Positions 18,445 to 28,062 of a stretch of DNA of 64,000 bases are shown here, one piece after another. The stretch covers positions 102,763 through 166,762 of the forward strand of contig JAJZDX010000005.1 in NCBI GenBank assembly GCA_021805865.1. Direction: 5' to 3'. Both the position numbers and the translations under genes were made by a program. The stretch comes from Pseudomonadota bacterium (lineage in GTDB: Bacteria; Pseudomonadota; Gammaproteobacteria; Steroidobacterales; Steroidobacteraceae). Under the pieces are notes generated by a model. It saw nothing but the letters and a program-made list of their open reading frames with translations, was not told the origin of the DNA and did not search any database. Within the stretch, counting starts at the first letter, position 1. Each line of letters starts with the position of its first letter.

Positions 18445-20682
18445 ATGTCCGTGAATGACGTCGAGATCCGGTTGTTTCCCGACCGGCAGGGGAGCCCTGC
18501 GCGTTCACCACGCACGCGCTGGCTGATGCGCATCGCGCTGTGCGGCGTGCTTGCGCTGGCGGGCGCCGCGGCGGCTCGCCTGTCCCATGCCAAGGGCGTG
18601 TTACCGCCCGGTTGGGTCGACACGGCCCGGCTCGAGAATGCCGCGCGTGAGCCGGGCCAGTGGCTCACGGCTGGCCGGGATGCCGGTCAGACGTATTACT
18701 CGCCGCTCCATGCGATCAACCCGGGGAATGTCGCGCGCCTGGGCTTCGCCTGGCAGCACCGGCTCGGCATGCGCAGGGGGCTCGAGGCCACGCCGATCGT
18801 CGTCGATGGCGTCATGTATACCTCCGGGCCGTGGGGGTATGTCTACGCACTCGATGCCGCGACCGGTAAGCCGCTGTGGACATTCAACCCGCATGTGCCG
18901 GGCGGGTACGGCAAGTATGCGTGCTGCGACGTGGTGAACCGCGGTGTCGCAGTCTGGAAGGGGCGAGTCTACGTCGCCGGCCTGAACGGTGATCTCTTCG
19001 CCCTCGATGCGCGTACGGGCCGGGTCATCTGGAGGGTGAACACGCTGCCGCCCCACGGCCCCGGAATGCACTACTATGTGACCGGAGCGCCGATCATTGC
19101 GGGCGATGCCGTCGTCATCGGCTACGGAGGGGCGGACTTCGAGGGAACGCGGGGATCCGTGTCGGCCTACTCGATCGCCACGGGGAAGTTTCGCTGGCGC
19201 TTTTACACCGTGCCGCGCAATCCGGCGCTCGGACCGCAGGACCGACCGCATCTGCAGGCGGCCGTGAAGACCTGGCCGTCCGACTATGATTGGGCGATGG
19301 GCGGGGGCGCCACGGTCTGGGACGGCCTTGCCTATGACCCGAGACTCCACCTGGTGTATTTCGGTACGGCGAATGCATCGCCCTATCACGGCGGGATGAA
19401 TCCGGCGAAGTATGGCGATGACCTCTACGCCGCATCGATCATCGCGGTGCACGCCGACACCGGCAGGATGGCCTGGTACTACCAGGAGGTGCCGGCCGAG
19501 GGATGGGATTATGATTGCATGAGCCCGCTGGTGCTGACGCGCTTGATGGTCGACGGCCGCCCTCGGCGGGTCATCCTGCAGGCGAGCAAGGATGGCTTTC
19601 TGTATGTGCTCGACCGCGCCACGGGCAAGGTGCTCTCCGCCAAGACATTCACCTACATCAACTGGACCAAGGGTCTCAATCCAAGGACCCATGAGCCGAT
19701 TGCGCCCTCGATCGACTGGACCCATTCCCCGGCGCTCATCTGGCCGAGCCCTCTCGGCGGGCACAATTGGCAGCCGATGTCGTTCGATCGGAAAACCGGT
19801 CTCGTCTACATCCCTGTGATCGACACGCCGATGGTGTACGTCAATACGACCCATCGCCGCGCCGGACTCATCCAGGGCAACTTTCACCTGGCGTTCTTTC
19901 TCCCCGACCAATACTCGCCGAAGGCCCTGAAGAGCCTCTTCGGCCCATTGCCGCCCCTACGCGATCTCGCTCGGGGTGGACCGCCGCCCGTCAGTCGCGG
20001 CTTCATCAAGGCGATCGAGCCGATGACCGGCAAAGTGGTCTGGAAGCGGCAGACCGCGAGCGACTGGGACGGAGGGATTCTCTCCACAGGCGGTGGCCTG
20101 GTGTTTCAAGGCGACGCCGATGGCTTTCTCAATGTCTATGCGGCCGATACGGGCAAACTCCTGAAGCGGATCGACGTGGGAACATCGATCATGGCGGCAC
20201 CCATGACCTACCGCGTGGGAGGGGTGCAGTACGTCTCGGTGATGGCGGCCTACGGCGGCGGGATGCTTTACGCGCCGTTTCCAAAGGCGAGTGCCGCCTA
20301 CCGGTTCGGTAACGAGGACCGCCTCGTCACGTTCCGTCTCGGAGGCGGCCCCACCCCGATCCCGCCGCCCTTCCGTCCGGCGCCCCTCCCGAAGCTGCCA
20401 CCGCGTACGGGGACGCCGAGGCGGATTGTCCGCGGTGACGTGCTCTACAATCGATATTGCTCGCGGTGTCATGTGTTTGGCCGGGGACTTCTGCCGGACC
20501 TGCGCCGCTCGCCGCCTGCGTTGAGCCCGGCCATCTATGCCATCGTGCTGCACGGTGCCCTGCAGGCAAAGGGCATGGGTCGCTTCAACAACGAATTGAC
20601 GCACGCTGATGTTGCAGCCATTCAAGCGTACCTCATCGACCAGGCCTGGAAAATGCAATCGGCGCACGCGGACACCCGATGA
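18445..20682 (+). CDS. PQQ-dependent quinohemoprotein alcohol dehydrogenase, probable lanthanide type
   Basis: A periplasmic type II alcohol dehydrogenase with an eight-bladed PQQ propeller and a C-terminal cytochrome c domain. After an N-terminal membrane or signal segment, tryptophan-docking repeats occur (DAATGKPLWTFNP, DARTGRVIWRVN). A vicinal disulfide pair (KYACCDVV) and the active-site region GTANASPY...EGWDYDCMSPLVL are present. The catalytic Asp355 is followed at +2 by Asp357. That Asp-X-Asp pattern marks lanthanide-dependent enzymes such as XoxF and PedH; calcium types have Ala, Ser or Thr there. The heme motif CSRCH lies near residue 675. The start at 18445 has a GGGAG site; the stop overlaps the next gene by ATGA. 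Confidence 0.88.
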   Translation: MSVNDVEIRLFPDRQGSPARSPRTRWLMRIALCGVLALAGAAAARLSHAKGVLPPGWVDTARLENAAREPGQWLTAGRDAGQTYYSPLHAINPGNVARLGFAWQHRLGMRRGLEATPIVVDGVMYTSGPWGYVYALDAATGKPLWTFNPHVPGGYGKYACCDVVNRGVAVWKGRVYVAGLNGDLFALDARTGRVIWRVNTLPPHGPGMHYYVTGAPIIAGDAVVIGYGGADFEGTRGSVSAYSIATGKFRWRFYTVPRNPALGPQDRPHLQAAVKTWPSDYDWAMGGGATVWDGLAYDPRLHLVYFGTANASPYHGGMNPAKYGDDLYAASIIAVHADTGRMAWYYQEVPAEGWDYDCMSPLVLTRLMVDGRPRRVILQASKDGFLYVLDRATGKVLSAKTFTYINWTKGLNPRTHEPIAPSIDWTHSPALIWPSPLGGHNWQPMSFDRKTGLVYIPVIDTPMVYVNTTHRRAGLIQGNFHLAFFLPDQYSPKALKSLFGPLPPLRDLARGGPPPVSRGFIKAIEPMTGKVVWKRQTASDWDGGILSTGGGLVFQGDADGFLNVYAADTGKLLKRIDVGTSIMAAPMTYRVGGVQYVSVMAAYGGGMLYAPFPKASAAYRFGNEDRLVTFRLGGGPTPIPPPFRPAPLPKLPPRTGTPRRIVRGDVLYNRYCSRCHVFGRGLLPDLRRSPPALSPAIYAIVLHGALQAKGMGRFNNELTHADVAAIQAYLIDQAWKMQSAHADTR

Positions 20683-21194
20683 ATCCTCGGCGGTCGTTGG
20701 AACGGCGTGGGCTGGCTCGCCTCGTTCCGTTCCTTGCGCTTCTTCTGGTGGTCGGCGGCTGCAGCGCCCGGGCGGGCGCCGGCGCGCCGATGGGACGCAA
20801 GCGATTGTGGGAGGCGTTCTTCAATCGAGGTGATGCCGCTGCGGTCGCGGGGCTCTATTCCAGGAATGCCGAGCTCGTCCTCTCCGGGGCTCCGCCGATT
20901 CGCGGCCGCGGCGCCATCCGCGCAGCCGTCACCAAAATGGTGCACTCGGGCGTCAAGGTGCGCATCCGCACGGACCGAAGCGCGGCGGCCGGCGAGCTCG
21001 CGTACTTCTTCGGCCCCTACAGGGTGTTGCTCAAGCGGCGGGTCATCGAGCGCGGCACGTATCTGGAGGTCTGGCACCGGTACGGCGGGCGCTGGCTCAT
21101 CGACCTCGACGTCAATGCGAGCGGCGTGCCGATCATGCGGAAGCCGCGGCACTGGTCGGAATCCGCGCCTCCCCGTCGCCAGGCGCCGAGGTGA
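20679..21194 (+). CDS. SnoaL/DUF4440-like lipoprotein
   Basis: A 171-residue protein with a signal peptide ending in a VVGGC lipobox. The mature part resembles the NTF2/SnoaL-like fold: WEAFFNRGDAAAVAGLYSRNAELVLSGAPPIRGRGAIRAAV is typical of DUF4440 proteins, followed by beta strands ending RWLIDLDVNASG. The ATG overlaps the stop of the alcohol dehydrogenase, so the two are translationally coupled and it may serve that enzyme. No catalytic residue can be assigned. Confidence 0.75.
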   Translation: MNPRRSLERRGLARLVPFLALLLVVGGCSARAGAGAPMGRKRLWEAFFNRGDAAAVAGLYSRNAELVLSGAPPIRGRGAIRAAVTKMVHSGVKVRIRTDRSAAAGELAYFFGPYRVLLKRRVIERGTYLEVWHRYGGRWLIDLDVNASGVPIMRKPRHWSESAPPRRQAPR

Positions 21195-21242
21195 AGGGAC
21201 GGGTCGCGACGATCCGCCAAGCCCGCCGGGACCCCGTCCCGG

Positions 21243-22568
21243 CTAGCCGTTGTAGGCGCGCTCGCCGTGCTGGGACAGGTCGAGGCCCTCGCGCTCCTGC
21301 TCTTCGCTCACCCGCAATCCAATGGTTGCCTGCAGCAGCTTCAGGATCAAGTACGTTGCGAGAGCGCACCAGAGGCCGGCTGCGGCCACTCCCAGCGCCT
21401 GCGTGCCCACCTGCCGGATCATGTCCATCCCGGGGGCGTAGCCCACTCCGCCGAAGCGCGACGCCACGAACACTCCCGTGAGCACGGTGCCGATCATACC
21501 GCCGACGCCGTGCACCGGCGAGACATCGAGCGAATCGTCGATGTGGAGTTTGCGCTTGAGGAATTGGGTCGCGAAAAAGCAGACTCCGCCGGCGGTGGCG
21601 CCGATCACCACCGCGCCGAGAGGCCCCACGAACCCCGATGCCGGCGTAATGGTGCCGAGGCCCGCGACCATGCCCGTGACGATGCCCAGGACGCTCGGCT
21701 TGCCGAATTTGAGCCACTCCAACGCCATCCAGGTGAGCGCGCCGGTCGCCGCTCCAAGCTGGGTCACCAGAATGGCCATGGCCGCCGAGCCGTTGGCCGC
21801 CAGCGCGCTGCCGCCGTTGAAGCCGAACCAGCCGACCCAGAGCATCCCCGCGCCGAGGACGGTCAACGACATGTTGTGCGGCGGCATGGCTGTGTGAGGA
21901 AAGCCCTTGCGCTCCTTGAGCACCAGTGCGCTCACCAGGGCGCCGACACCGGCGGTCACATGCACCACGATGCCGCCCGCGAAATCGAGCACGCCGCGCC
22001 TGGCGAGCCAGCCACCCCCCCACACCCAGTGCGCCACCGGCAGGTACACCACGATGAGCCAGAGGCCGGAAAACCACAGCATGGCACTGAACTTCATGCG
22101 CTCCGCGAAGCCGCCGACCACCAACGCCGGAGTGATGATCGCGAAGGTGAGCTGGAACATCATGAAGGCCGATTCGGGCGTGTCGCCCCGCAAAGCGTTG
22201 CGGCCGATGTCCCCGAGCCAGCCGCCGTGCAGCGAGCCGATGAGCGCCTGCGCCGCGCCGCCGTTGTCGAACACGAGACCGTATCCGCCGGCGAGCCACA
22301 ACACACTGACCAGGCACGTGATCGCGAAGCACTGCATGGCGACCGACAGCATGTTCTTGTTGCGCACGAGTCCGGAGTAGAAGGCGACCAGCCCGGGCAG
22401 GGTCATCGACAGCACGAGCGCCGTCGCGGTGAGCAGCCAGGCGGTATCGCCCGAATTCACGGAAACGGCGGCGGCCGTGGGTCGATCCGCGGCGAACGCC
22501 AGGGGCGAAGCGAGCATGAGCGCACAGGCCGGCACCACCGCTCGCGCGGCGGAAGCAAATCGTCGCAT
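21243..22568 (-). CDS. amt: Ammonium transporter (Amt family)
   Basis: An Amt/MEP/Rh family ammonium channel, 441 residues, with a cleavable signal peptide (MRRFASAARAVVPACALMLASPLAFA) and about eleven membrane helices. Family motifs are present, including GLVAFYSGLVRNKNMLS, the DFAGGIVVHVTAGVGALV segment with a pore His, and the GVGGMIGTVLTGVF segment. The start at 22568 is chosen for the signal peptide and upstream GGGGGG. No glnK is adjacent, although glnK-amtB pairing is common. Confidence 0.92.
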   Translation of the reverse strand: MRRFASAARAVVPACALMLASPLAFAADRPTAAAVSVNSGDTAWLLTATALVLSMTLPGLVAFYSGLVRNKNMLSVAMQCFAITCLVSVLWLAGGYGLVFDNGGAAQALIGSLHGGWLGDIGRNALRGDTPESAFMMFQLTFAIITPALVVGGFAERMKFSAMLWFSGLWLIVVYLPVAHWVWGGGWLARRGVLDFAGGIVVHVTAGVGALVSALVLKERKGFPHTAMPPHNMSLTVLGAGMLWVGWFGFNGGSALAANGSAAMAILVTQLGAATGALTWMALEWLKFGKPSVLGIVTGMVAGLGTITPASGFVGPLGAVVIGATAGGVCFFATQFLKRKLHIDDSLDVSPVHGVGGMIGTVLTGVFVASRFGGVGYAPGMDMIRQVGTQALGVAAAGLWCALATYLILKLLQATIGLRVSEEQEREGLDLSQHGERAYNG

Positions 22569-22694
22569 ATTCCCCCCCCGAGCCGGCGGCATGGCCGGAA
22601 TGGTCCCGCCCGATGTTGGACGAGCACCGCATTGTCGGGGCGGCGGCGCCGGAAAATCAAGTTTGCGGGGGCCGGAGAGAAGCCGGCGCGGACC

Positions 22695-23435
22695 TCACAC
22701 GTCGAACGGGTCGTCCTGCTGCCACAAGCGCAGCCCGCCCGGGAAGGCGTTGAGGTTGTCGCCGCTGCGGGCGCCCGACGGCAGCGTCTTCAGCCGCCTC
22801 ACATTGCCGCCGCCGAGCACCACGTAGTCGACCTCGAACACCGCTTGGAGCTGCTCGACCACCTCGGCGACGGCCTTGCGCCATTTCCTGGTGCCCAAGC
22901 GCTGGCGGCCGCGCTCCCCCAGGTAATCCTCGAAGCTGCGACCGCGCTTGAAGTGCCCGTGGCCGATTTCCATCGACTCCACCGTGCCATCGAGAATGAG
23001 CGCCGTGCCGAGCCCGGTGCCGAGCCCGAGAAACAGCATCCGTCCGCCCTCGTAGCTGCCGAGGGCCTGCATGGTCGCGTCGTTGACCACCCGGACCGGT
23101 CGGCCGAAATTCTTCGCAAAGTCATAGCGTACCCAGCCCGAGCCCAGGTTGTGCGGCTCGGCGACGATGCGCCCTCGCACCACAGGTCCCGGGTAGCCGA
23201 TCGAGACCGCCTCGTACGCCAGGTCCTTGGCCAGCCGGCGCACCTGGCGCGTCATCGCGGCCGCAGTCATCTGCGGACCCGATTCGAAGCGGAGGATTTC
23301 CCCCTCGGAGCCCGCCCGGAATTTCACGTGGGTTCCGCCCACGTCGATGACCAGGATGCGCTCGGCGGAGGGTCGGCTCGGCGTGCGGCGGCCGGAAGAG
23401 GTGCGGCGGCCGGAAGAGGTGCGGGTAGTCATCAT
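22695..23435 (-). CDS. ROK-family glucokinase, polyphosphate glucokinase-like
   Basis: A 246-residue sugar kinase of the ROK/ASKHA fold. The phosphate-binding motif ILVIDVGGTHVKFRAG, the catalytic-loop region RVVNDATMQALGSYEG and the second phosphate motif MLFLGLGTGLGTALI are clear. The length and the GHGHFKRGRSFEDYLG stretch fit the polyphosphate glucokinase group, but the phosphate donor cannot be decided from sequence. The first ten residues include a duplicated TSSGRR motif coded by an 18-bp tandem repeat. The start is one of two adjacent ATGs. Confidence 0.8.
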   Translation of the reverse strand: MMTTRTSSGRRTSSGRRTPSRPSAERILVIDVGGTHVKFRAGSEGEILRFESGPQMTAAAMTRQVRRLAKDLAYEAVSIGYPGPVVRGRIVAEPHNLGSGWVRYDFAKNFGRPVRVVNDATMQALGSYEGGRMLFLGLGTGLGTALILDGTVESMEIGHGHFKRGRSFEDYLGERGRQRLGTRKWRKAVAEVVEQLQAVFEVDYVVLGGGNVRRLKTLPSGARSGDNLNAFPGGLRLWQQDDPFDV

Positions 23436-23457
23436 TGCATTATCGCTCGAAATTGCC

Positions 23458-24135
23458 TCAGGGCCCATGGTGGTGCCGAATGACCTTGTACCGCCGAACC
23501 TGCTCTCGACGATAGCGTCCGTAAGCGCGCAGGCGCTTGATGAACTGCTCGCTTGCCGCAGACTCGCCGGAGGCCTTGCACCCGACACTCGACATCTGGG
23601 CCTGCCTCTGGAGCTGAGACTCGCCGAGCAGCGGGGGATTGGAGACGACATAGCAGCGCTTTCCGACCCAGGCAACCCGTCGGCCGGTGTCCGTCCGATA
23701 CGATTCTCCGGCGTGCGGCCCCGAGTCAGCCGATGAGCTGCTCAAGGCTCGATAGGGGCCCGCGCCCTTTGGAAAGCCCAAGGCCCTGTTTGCCTTGCGG
23801 GCGAGGAGCGTGGCGACCGCCCGCTTCGCCGCAGCCATCCAGTCGATCGCGCGGGGGACCTCGATGCGCCACGCGTTTGGTCCAGGTGCCGTCATCCGGG
23901 GGGGGAGGGTTGCGGTGATCGGGGCGATGATCGGGGCTTCCTCGAGCGGCGCAGGCGGGGGGAACTCACGGGGCCGGCGTCTCATCGTGAGGAAGACCAT
24001 CATTGCCGCTGCAGGCTCGGCGTCCGGATGATCGGCCAGCGACTGGGTTTCGATGAAGACGGCGACGAGGACGATGTGCAGACCCGCCACCGCCGCGGCG
24101 AGGAGATAGCGAGTCTTGTTCTCCGCCCGCGCCAT
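23458..24135 (-). CDS. Membrane-anchored protein of unknown function
   Basis: A 225-residue protein with one N-terminal membrane helix (YLLAAAVAGLHIVLVAVFI), then a Pro-rich stretch and a soluble C-terminal part with two Cys (KRCYVV and VGCKAS) and a very basic end (RRYKVIRHHHGP). The layout (short cytoplasmic tail, helix, Pro-rich segment) recalls TonB/TolA-like anchors, but no TonB domain can be recognised. The start at 24135 follows a strong GGGGGGAG site; the longer frame upstream is not supported. I do not recognise the family. Confidence 0.6.
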   Translation of the reverse strand: MARAENKTRYLLAAAVAGLHIVLVAVFIETQSLADHPDAEPAAAMMVFLTMRRRPREFPPPAPLEEAPIIAPITATLPPRMTAPGPNAWRIEVPRAIDWMAAAKRAVATLLARKANRALGFPKGAGPYRALSSSSADSGPHAGESYRTDTGRRVAWVGKRCYVVSNPPLLGESQLQRQAQMSSVGCKASGESAASEQFIKRLRAYGRYRREQVRRYKVIRHHHGP

Positions 24136-24405
24136 CCACTCCCCCCCTGCGATCCGGCCTCCCCTTTTTGTATGGACATCGGGTGGCGGGAGCCGGTTCC
24201 CCGTCGAAGTGCCCCGGTCACCCGCTCGGCGGAGCGAGGCGATGCTGTGCTGAAAGACGCGGAATCGGCTGAGTACGGGCAGCGGTGAGTGCTGATAAGC
24301 ATTTGAAAGAAATGAATATTTAACGGGATGCCAGCCCCGGAGCCTCACTTCTCGTGCGGCCGTCCCTCCCAGGCCTTAAAATCCCCTACCCCTCGCTTGA
24401 GCGCC

Positions 24406-25731
24406 ATGCCCCGCCACTACTACATCAAGACCTTCGGCTGCCAGATGAACGAGTATGACTCCGCCCGCATGGCGGACGTACTGCGCGAGGGCGCTGGACT
24501 TGCTCCCACCGACGATCCGGCCCAGGCGGATGTGTTGCTCATGAACACCTGCTCCGTGCGCGAGAAGGCGCAGGAGAAGGTGTTCTCTCTGCTGGGGGAA
24601 TGGCGCCGGTTGAAGACTCAGCGTCCTCACGTGCTCATCGGCGTCGGCGGCTGTGTGGCCAGTCAAGAGGGCGAGGCCATCACCGAGCGCGCGCCGTTCG
24701 TGGATCTGGTCTTCGGCCCTCAAACCCTGCATCGGCTGCCCGATATGATCGGGGAGCTGCGCCGCAGCGGCCGGCCTCAGGTGGACGTGAGCTTCCCCGA
24801 GATCGAGAAGTTCGACCGACTGCCGGCTGCGCGCGCCGAGGGAGCCAGCGCCTTCGTGTCCGTGATGGAGGGCTGCAGCAAGTATTGCAGCTTCTGCATC
24901 GTCCCCTACACCCGCGGCGAGGAAGTCAGTCGCCCGTTCGAATCCGTCCTCGAGGAAATCCGCCAGCTCGGCGCCCAGGGTGTGCGGGAGATCACCCTGC
25001 TCGGTCAGAACGTCAATGCCTACGCGGGCGCCATGGCGGACGGGGCGGTGGTCGACCTCGCCACCCTGATCCATCACATCGCGGCCCTGCCCGAAATCGA
25101 GCGCATCCGCTTCACCACCTCCCACCCGCTGGAGTTCGACGACAGCCTGATCGAGGCATTCGCCCACATCGACAAGCTTGCCAATCACCTGCACCTGGCG
25201 GTGCAGAGCGGCTCGGACCGGGTGCTCGCGCTCATGAAGCGCGGCTACACTTCGCTCGAATTCAAGGACAAGGTCCGCAGGCTTCGCGCGGTGCGGCCCG
25301 ACATCAGCATCTCGTCCGACATCATCGTCGGCTTCCCCGGCGAAGGCGAGCGCGATTTCGAGGCGACCCTTGCGCTCGTGCGCGACGTCGGCTTCGATCA
25401 ATCCTTCAGCTTCCTCTACAGCCGCCGTCCCGGCACCCCCGCGGCCTCGCTCCCCGACGACACGCCCCACGAGGTGAAACAGGCGCGCCTCGCGCGGCTG
25501 CAGGCGCAGATCGAAGCCCAGTCCCGCGCCATCAGCGAGCGAATGGTCGGCACCGTGCAGCGCGTGCTGGTCGAGCGGCCGTCGGTCAAGGACGGCCGCG
25601 AGCTCGCCGGCCGCACCGAGAACAACCGCTGGGTCAACTTTGCGGGTCCCGCGGGGCTGATCGGACGCTTTGCGCAGGTGGCCGTCACCGCCGCTCTGGC
25701 GCACAGCCTGCGCGGGCGCCTGTGCCAGTGA
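24406..25731 (+). CDS. miaB: tRNA-2-methylthio-N6-dimethylallyladenosine synthase
   Basis: MiaB is a radical-SAM methylthiotransferase that makes ms2i6A at tRNA position 37. The 441-residue enzyme has the UPF0004 domain with three cluster Cys ([33 protein letters not shown]), the radical SAM triad [21 protein letters not shown], and a C-terminal TRAM domain ([13 protein letters not shown]). The start at 24406 matches the conserved [15 protein letters not shown]. The stop overlaps the GTG start of ybeZ. Confidence 0.96.
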   Translation: MPRHYYIKTFGCQMNEYDSARMADVLREGAGLAPTDDPAQADVLLMNTCSVREKAQEKVFSLLGEWRRLKTQRPHVLIGVGGCVASQEGEAITERAPFVDLVFGPQTLHRLPDMIGELRRSGRPQVDVSFPEIEKFDRLPAARAEGASAFVSVMEGCSKYCSFCIVPYTRGEEVSRPFESVLEEIRQLGAQGVREITLLGQNVNAYAGAMADGAVVDLATLIHHIAALPEIERIRFTTSHPLEFDDSLIEAFAHIDKLANHLHLAVQSGSDRVLALMKRGYTSLEFKDKVRRLRAVRPDISISSDIIVGFPGEGERDFEATLALVRDVGFDQSFSFLYSRRPGTPAASLPDDTPHEVKQARLARLQAQIEAQSRAISERMVGTVQRVLVERPSVKDGRELAGRTENNRWVNFAGPAGLIGRFAQVAVTAALAHSLRGRLCQ

Positions 25732-26699
25732 CCGCACCCGACATCTCGCGCGAGTTCGCTCTGCAGGCGGACAACGCGCGTCTGGCCAATTTGTGCGGTC
25801 CCCTGGATGAGAACCTGCGGCTGCTCGAGGCCCGGCTCGACGTCGAGATCCGCCGGCGCGGCGATAGTTTCAGGGTCCTCGGTGCCCGCGCCGGCAGTGC
25901 CGAGGACACTCTGCGCGAGTTGTTCGCGCTTGCCCGGAATGAGGAGGTGACGCCCGAGCGCGTGCACCTCGCTCTGCGAGAGCACGAGTCCGGCGAGGCG
26001 CCCTTCGCGGGAACCGAGGATTCCGGCGTTCGTCTGCCCCGTGGCGGCGTCAGGGCGCGCGGCGGTCACCAACGCCAGTACCTCGCCAACATCCACGGCG
26101 GTGATCTGACCTTCGGCATCGGCCCGGCCGGCACCGGCAAGACCTATCTCGCCGTCGCCTGCGCCGTGGAGGCGCTGCAGGCCGAAGCCATCCGGCGCGT
26201 CGTGCTGGTGCGGCCCGCCGTGGAGGCGGGCGAGCGCCTGGGGTTCCTGCCGGGGGATCTCACGCAGAAGGTCGATCCGTACCTGCGGCCCATGTACGAT
26301 GCGCTGTACGAGATGCTCGGGTTCGACCGGGTGTCGCGCTTCATCGAGCGCAATGTCATCGAGGTGGCGCCGCTTGCATTCATGCGCGGCCGCTCCCTCA
26401 ACGACTCCTTCATCATTCTCGACGAGGCGCAGAACACCACCATCGAGCAGATGAAAATGTTCCTCACCCGCATCGGCTTCGGCTCCAAGGCCGTCGTGAC
26501 GGGCGATGTCACGCAGACCGACCTGCCCGCCGGCCGCCAGTCCGGCCTGAGCCACGTGATCGACGTGTTGCGCGGCGTCGAGGGCGTGGCGTTCACCTTC
26601 TTCGACGCCCGCGATGTGGTGCGCCATCCGCTCGTGCAGCGTATCGTGCAGGCTTACGAGTCGCGCGCAGCCGGCGAGCGCAGGGAAGGAGAGCCGTGA
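25728..26699 (+). CDS. ybeZ: PhoH-family ATPase YbeZ
   Basis: YbeZ is a PhoH-like P-loop ATPase linked to ribosome and RNA maturation with YbeY. The 323-residue product has a small N-terminal domain, then the PhoH domain with Walker [31 protein letters not shown] and Walker [12 protein letters not shown]. The start is a GTG overlapping the miaB stop (GTGA); a second GTG two codons upstream is possible. It overlaps ybeY at its own end. Confidence 0.93.
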   Translation: MTAPDISREFALQADNARLANLCGPLDENLRLLEARLDVEIRRRGDSFRVLGARAGSAEDTLRELFALARNEEVTPERVHLALREHESGEAPFAGTEDSGVRLPRGGVRARGGHQRQYLANIHGGDLTFGIGPAGTGKTYLAVACAVEALQAEAIRRVVLVRPAVEAGERLGFLPGDLTQKVDPYLRPMYDALYEMLGFDRVSRFIERNVIEVAPLAFMRGRSLNDSFIILDEAQNTTIEQMKMFLTRIGFGSKAVVTGDVTQTDLPAGRQSGLSHVIDVLRGVEGVAFTFFDARDVVRHPLVQRIVQAYESRAAGERREGEP

Positions 26700-27196
26700 C
26701 ACGCACCGCCACAGCGTCCAGGTCCGCCACCGTCCGGACCTCTTTGCAGGTCGATGTGCAAAGGCGCGTGAGCGGCTGGGTGCCGCGTACGGGTGACATC
26801 CTCCTTTGGGCGTGCAGCGCGCTCGGACGCCGTGCTTCGGGCGCCGAGATCGGCGTGCGTGTCGTCGGCCCTGCCGAAAGCCGGCGGCTCAATGCCCGCT
26901 ACCGCGGCAAGGACAAGCCCACCAATGTGCTGTCATTTCCCGCACAAATGCCTCCCGCGCCGACCCTGGGGCCTACGCCGCTCGGGGACCTGGTGATCTG
27001 CGCCCAGGTGGTGCGGTCCGAGGCGTGCGAGCAGGACAAGGGACTGCGTGCCCACTGGGCGCACCTGGTGGTGCACGGGGCGCTGCATCTGATCGGCTAC
27101 GATCACGAGCGCATCCGCGATGCCCGCCGCATGGAGCGCCGCGAGATCGCGGTGCTGCGCCGCCTCGGCTTCGCCAATCCCTATCTGAGCCGCTGA
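26696..27196 (+). CDS. ybeY: Endoribonuclease YbeY
   Basis: YbeY is a metal-dependent RNase acting in 16S rRNA 3'-end maturation and late 70S quality control. The 166-residue protein carries the three-His metal site in [12 protein letters not shown] and the conserved [17 protein letters not shown] segment. The start is a GTG overlapping the ybeZ stop. Its own stop overlaps the ATG of ybeX, so miaB through lnt reads as one tightly coupled operon. Confidence 0.95.
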   Translation: MTRTATASRSATVRTSLQVDVQRRVSGWVPRTGDILLWACSALGRRASGAEIGVRVVGPAESRRLNARYRGKDKPTNVLSFPAQMPPAPTLGPTPLGDLVICAQVVRSEACEQDKGLRAHWAHLVVHGALHLIGYDHERIRDARRMERREIAVLRRLGFANPYLSR

Positions 27197-28062
27197 TGCG
27201 CCAGCCCCAGGAGACACGGCAGTGGCTGAAGCGGCTGTGGAGGACCTTCGGAGCCGAGCCGCGTACTCGCCAGGATCTGCTGCAATTGCTGCGCGAGGCG
27301 CGCGCCCGCGGCCTGTTCGAGGCCGATGCGCTGACCATGATCGAGGGCGTGCTGGCGGTCTCCGATCTGCATGCGCGTGACGTCATGGTGCCGCGCGCGC
27401 AGATGGTGTACGTGCGGCGTGATGACCCGGTCAAGCGCATCCTGCCGACAGTGGTGGAGTCCGGACATTCGCGTTTCCCGGTCATGGAAGAGGACCGTGA
27501 CGACATCGTGGGGATCCTGCTCGCCAAGGATCTGCTGCGGCTTTGCGCTCACCCGGAGGATGAGCGGTTCGACATCCGCGAATTCATGCGCCCGGCGGTA
27601 TTCGTGCCGGAGTCCAAGCGCCTGGACGTGCTGCTCAAGGAGTTCCGTGGAAACCGCCAGCACATGGCGATCGTGGTCGATGAGTACGGCGGCGTTGCCG
27701 GCCTGATCACCATCGAGGACGTGATCGAGCAGATCGTGGGCGAGATTGACGATGAGTTTGATGTAGACGACGATCAGAACATCCGGCGGGAGGCGGACCG
27801 CCAGTACCTGGTGCGGGGGGTCACTCGCATCGAGGAATTCAACGAGTACTTCGGCGCCCACTTCTCCGAGGAGCAAGGCTACGAGACCGTGGCGGGCCTG
27901 CTGATGCGCCAGTTCGGCCGCCTGCCCCGCCGTGGCGAGTCCCTCACGTTCGAGGGATTCGAGTTTCGCGTCATGCGCGCCGACCGGCGCCGGATCGATG
28001 CGCTGCGGGTCGTGCTTCCGGCCGGCACACCGGCTCCGAGCGATACGGAGTCGGCCGTTTGA
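27196..28062 (+). CDS. ybeX: CBS-domain transporter accessory protein YbeX/CorC
   Basis: A 288-residue soluble protein with two CBS domains (VSDLHARDVMVPRAQMVYV and EFMRPAVFVPESKRLDVLLKEF) and a C-terminal CorC/HlyC domain (GYETVAGLLMRQFGRLPRRGE). YbeX has been linked to Mg2+/Co2+ efflux and, more recently, to ribosome metabolism. It has no membrane segment. The ATG overlaps the ybeY stop, and its stop overlaps the TTG start of lnt. Confidence 0.93.
   Translation: MRQPQETRQWLKRLWRTFGAEPRTRQDLLQLLREARARGLFEADALTMIEGVLAVSDLHARDVMVPRAQMVYVRRDDPVKRILPTVVESGHSRFPVMEEDRDDIVGILLAKDLLRLCAHPEDERFDIREFMRPAVFVPESKRLDVLLKEFRGNRQHMAIVVDEYGGVAGLITIEDVIEQIVGEIDDEFDVDDDQNIRREADRQYLVRGVTRIEEFNEYFGAHFSEEQGYETVAGLLMRQFGRLPRRGESLTFEGFEFRVMRADRRRIDALRVVLPAGTPAPSDTESAV

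Noticed and set aside
16697..18511. A 604-codon minus-strand frame opposite the TonB receptor
   Set aside because: The plus strand holds a complete receptor; the antisense translation is rich in Arg, His and Gly and matches no family.
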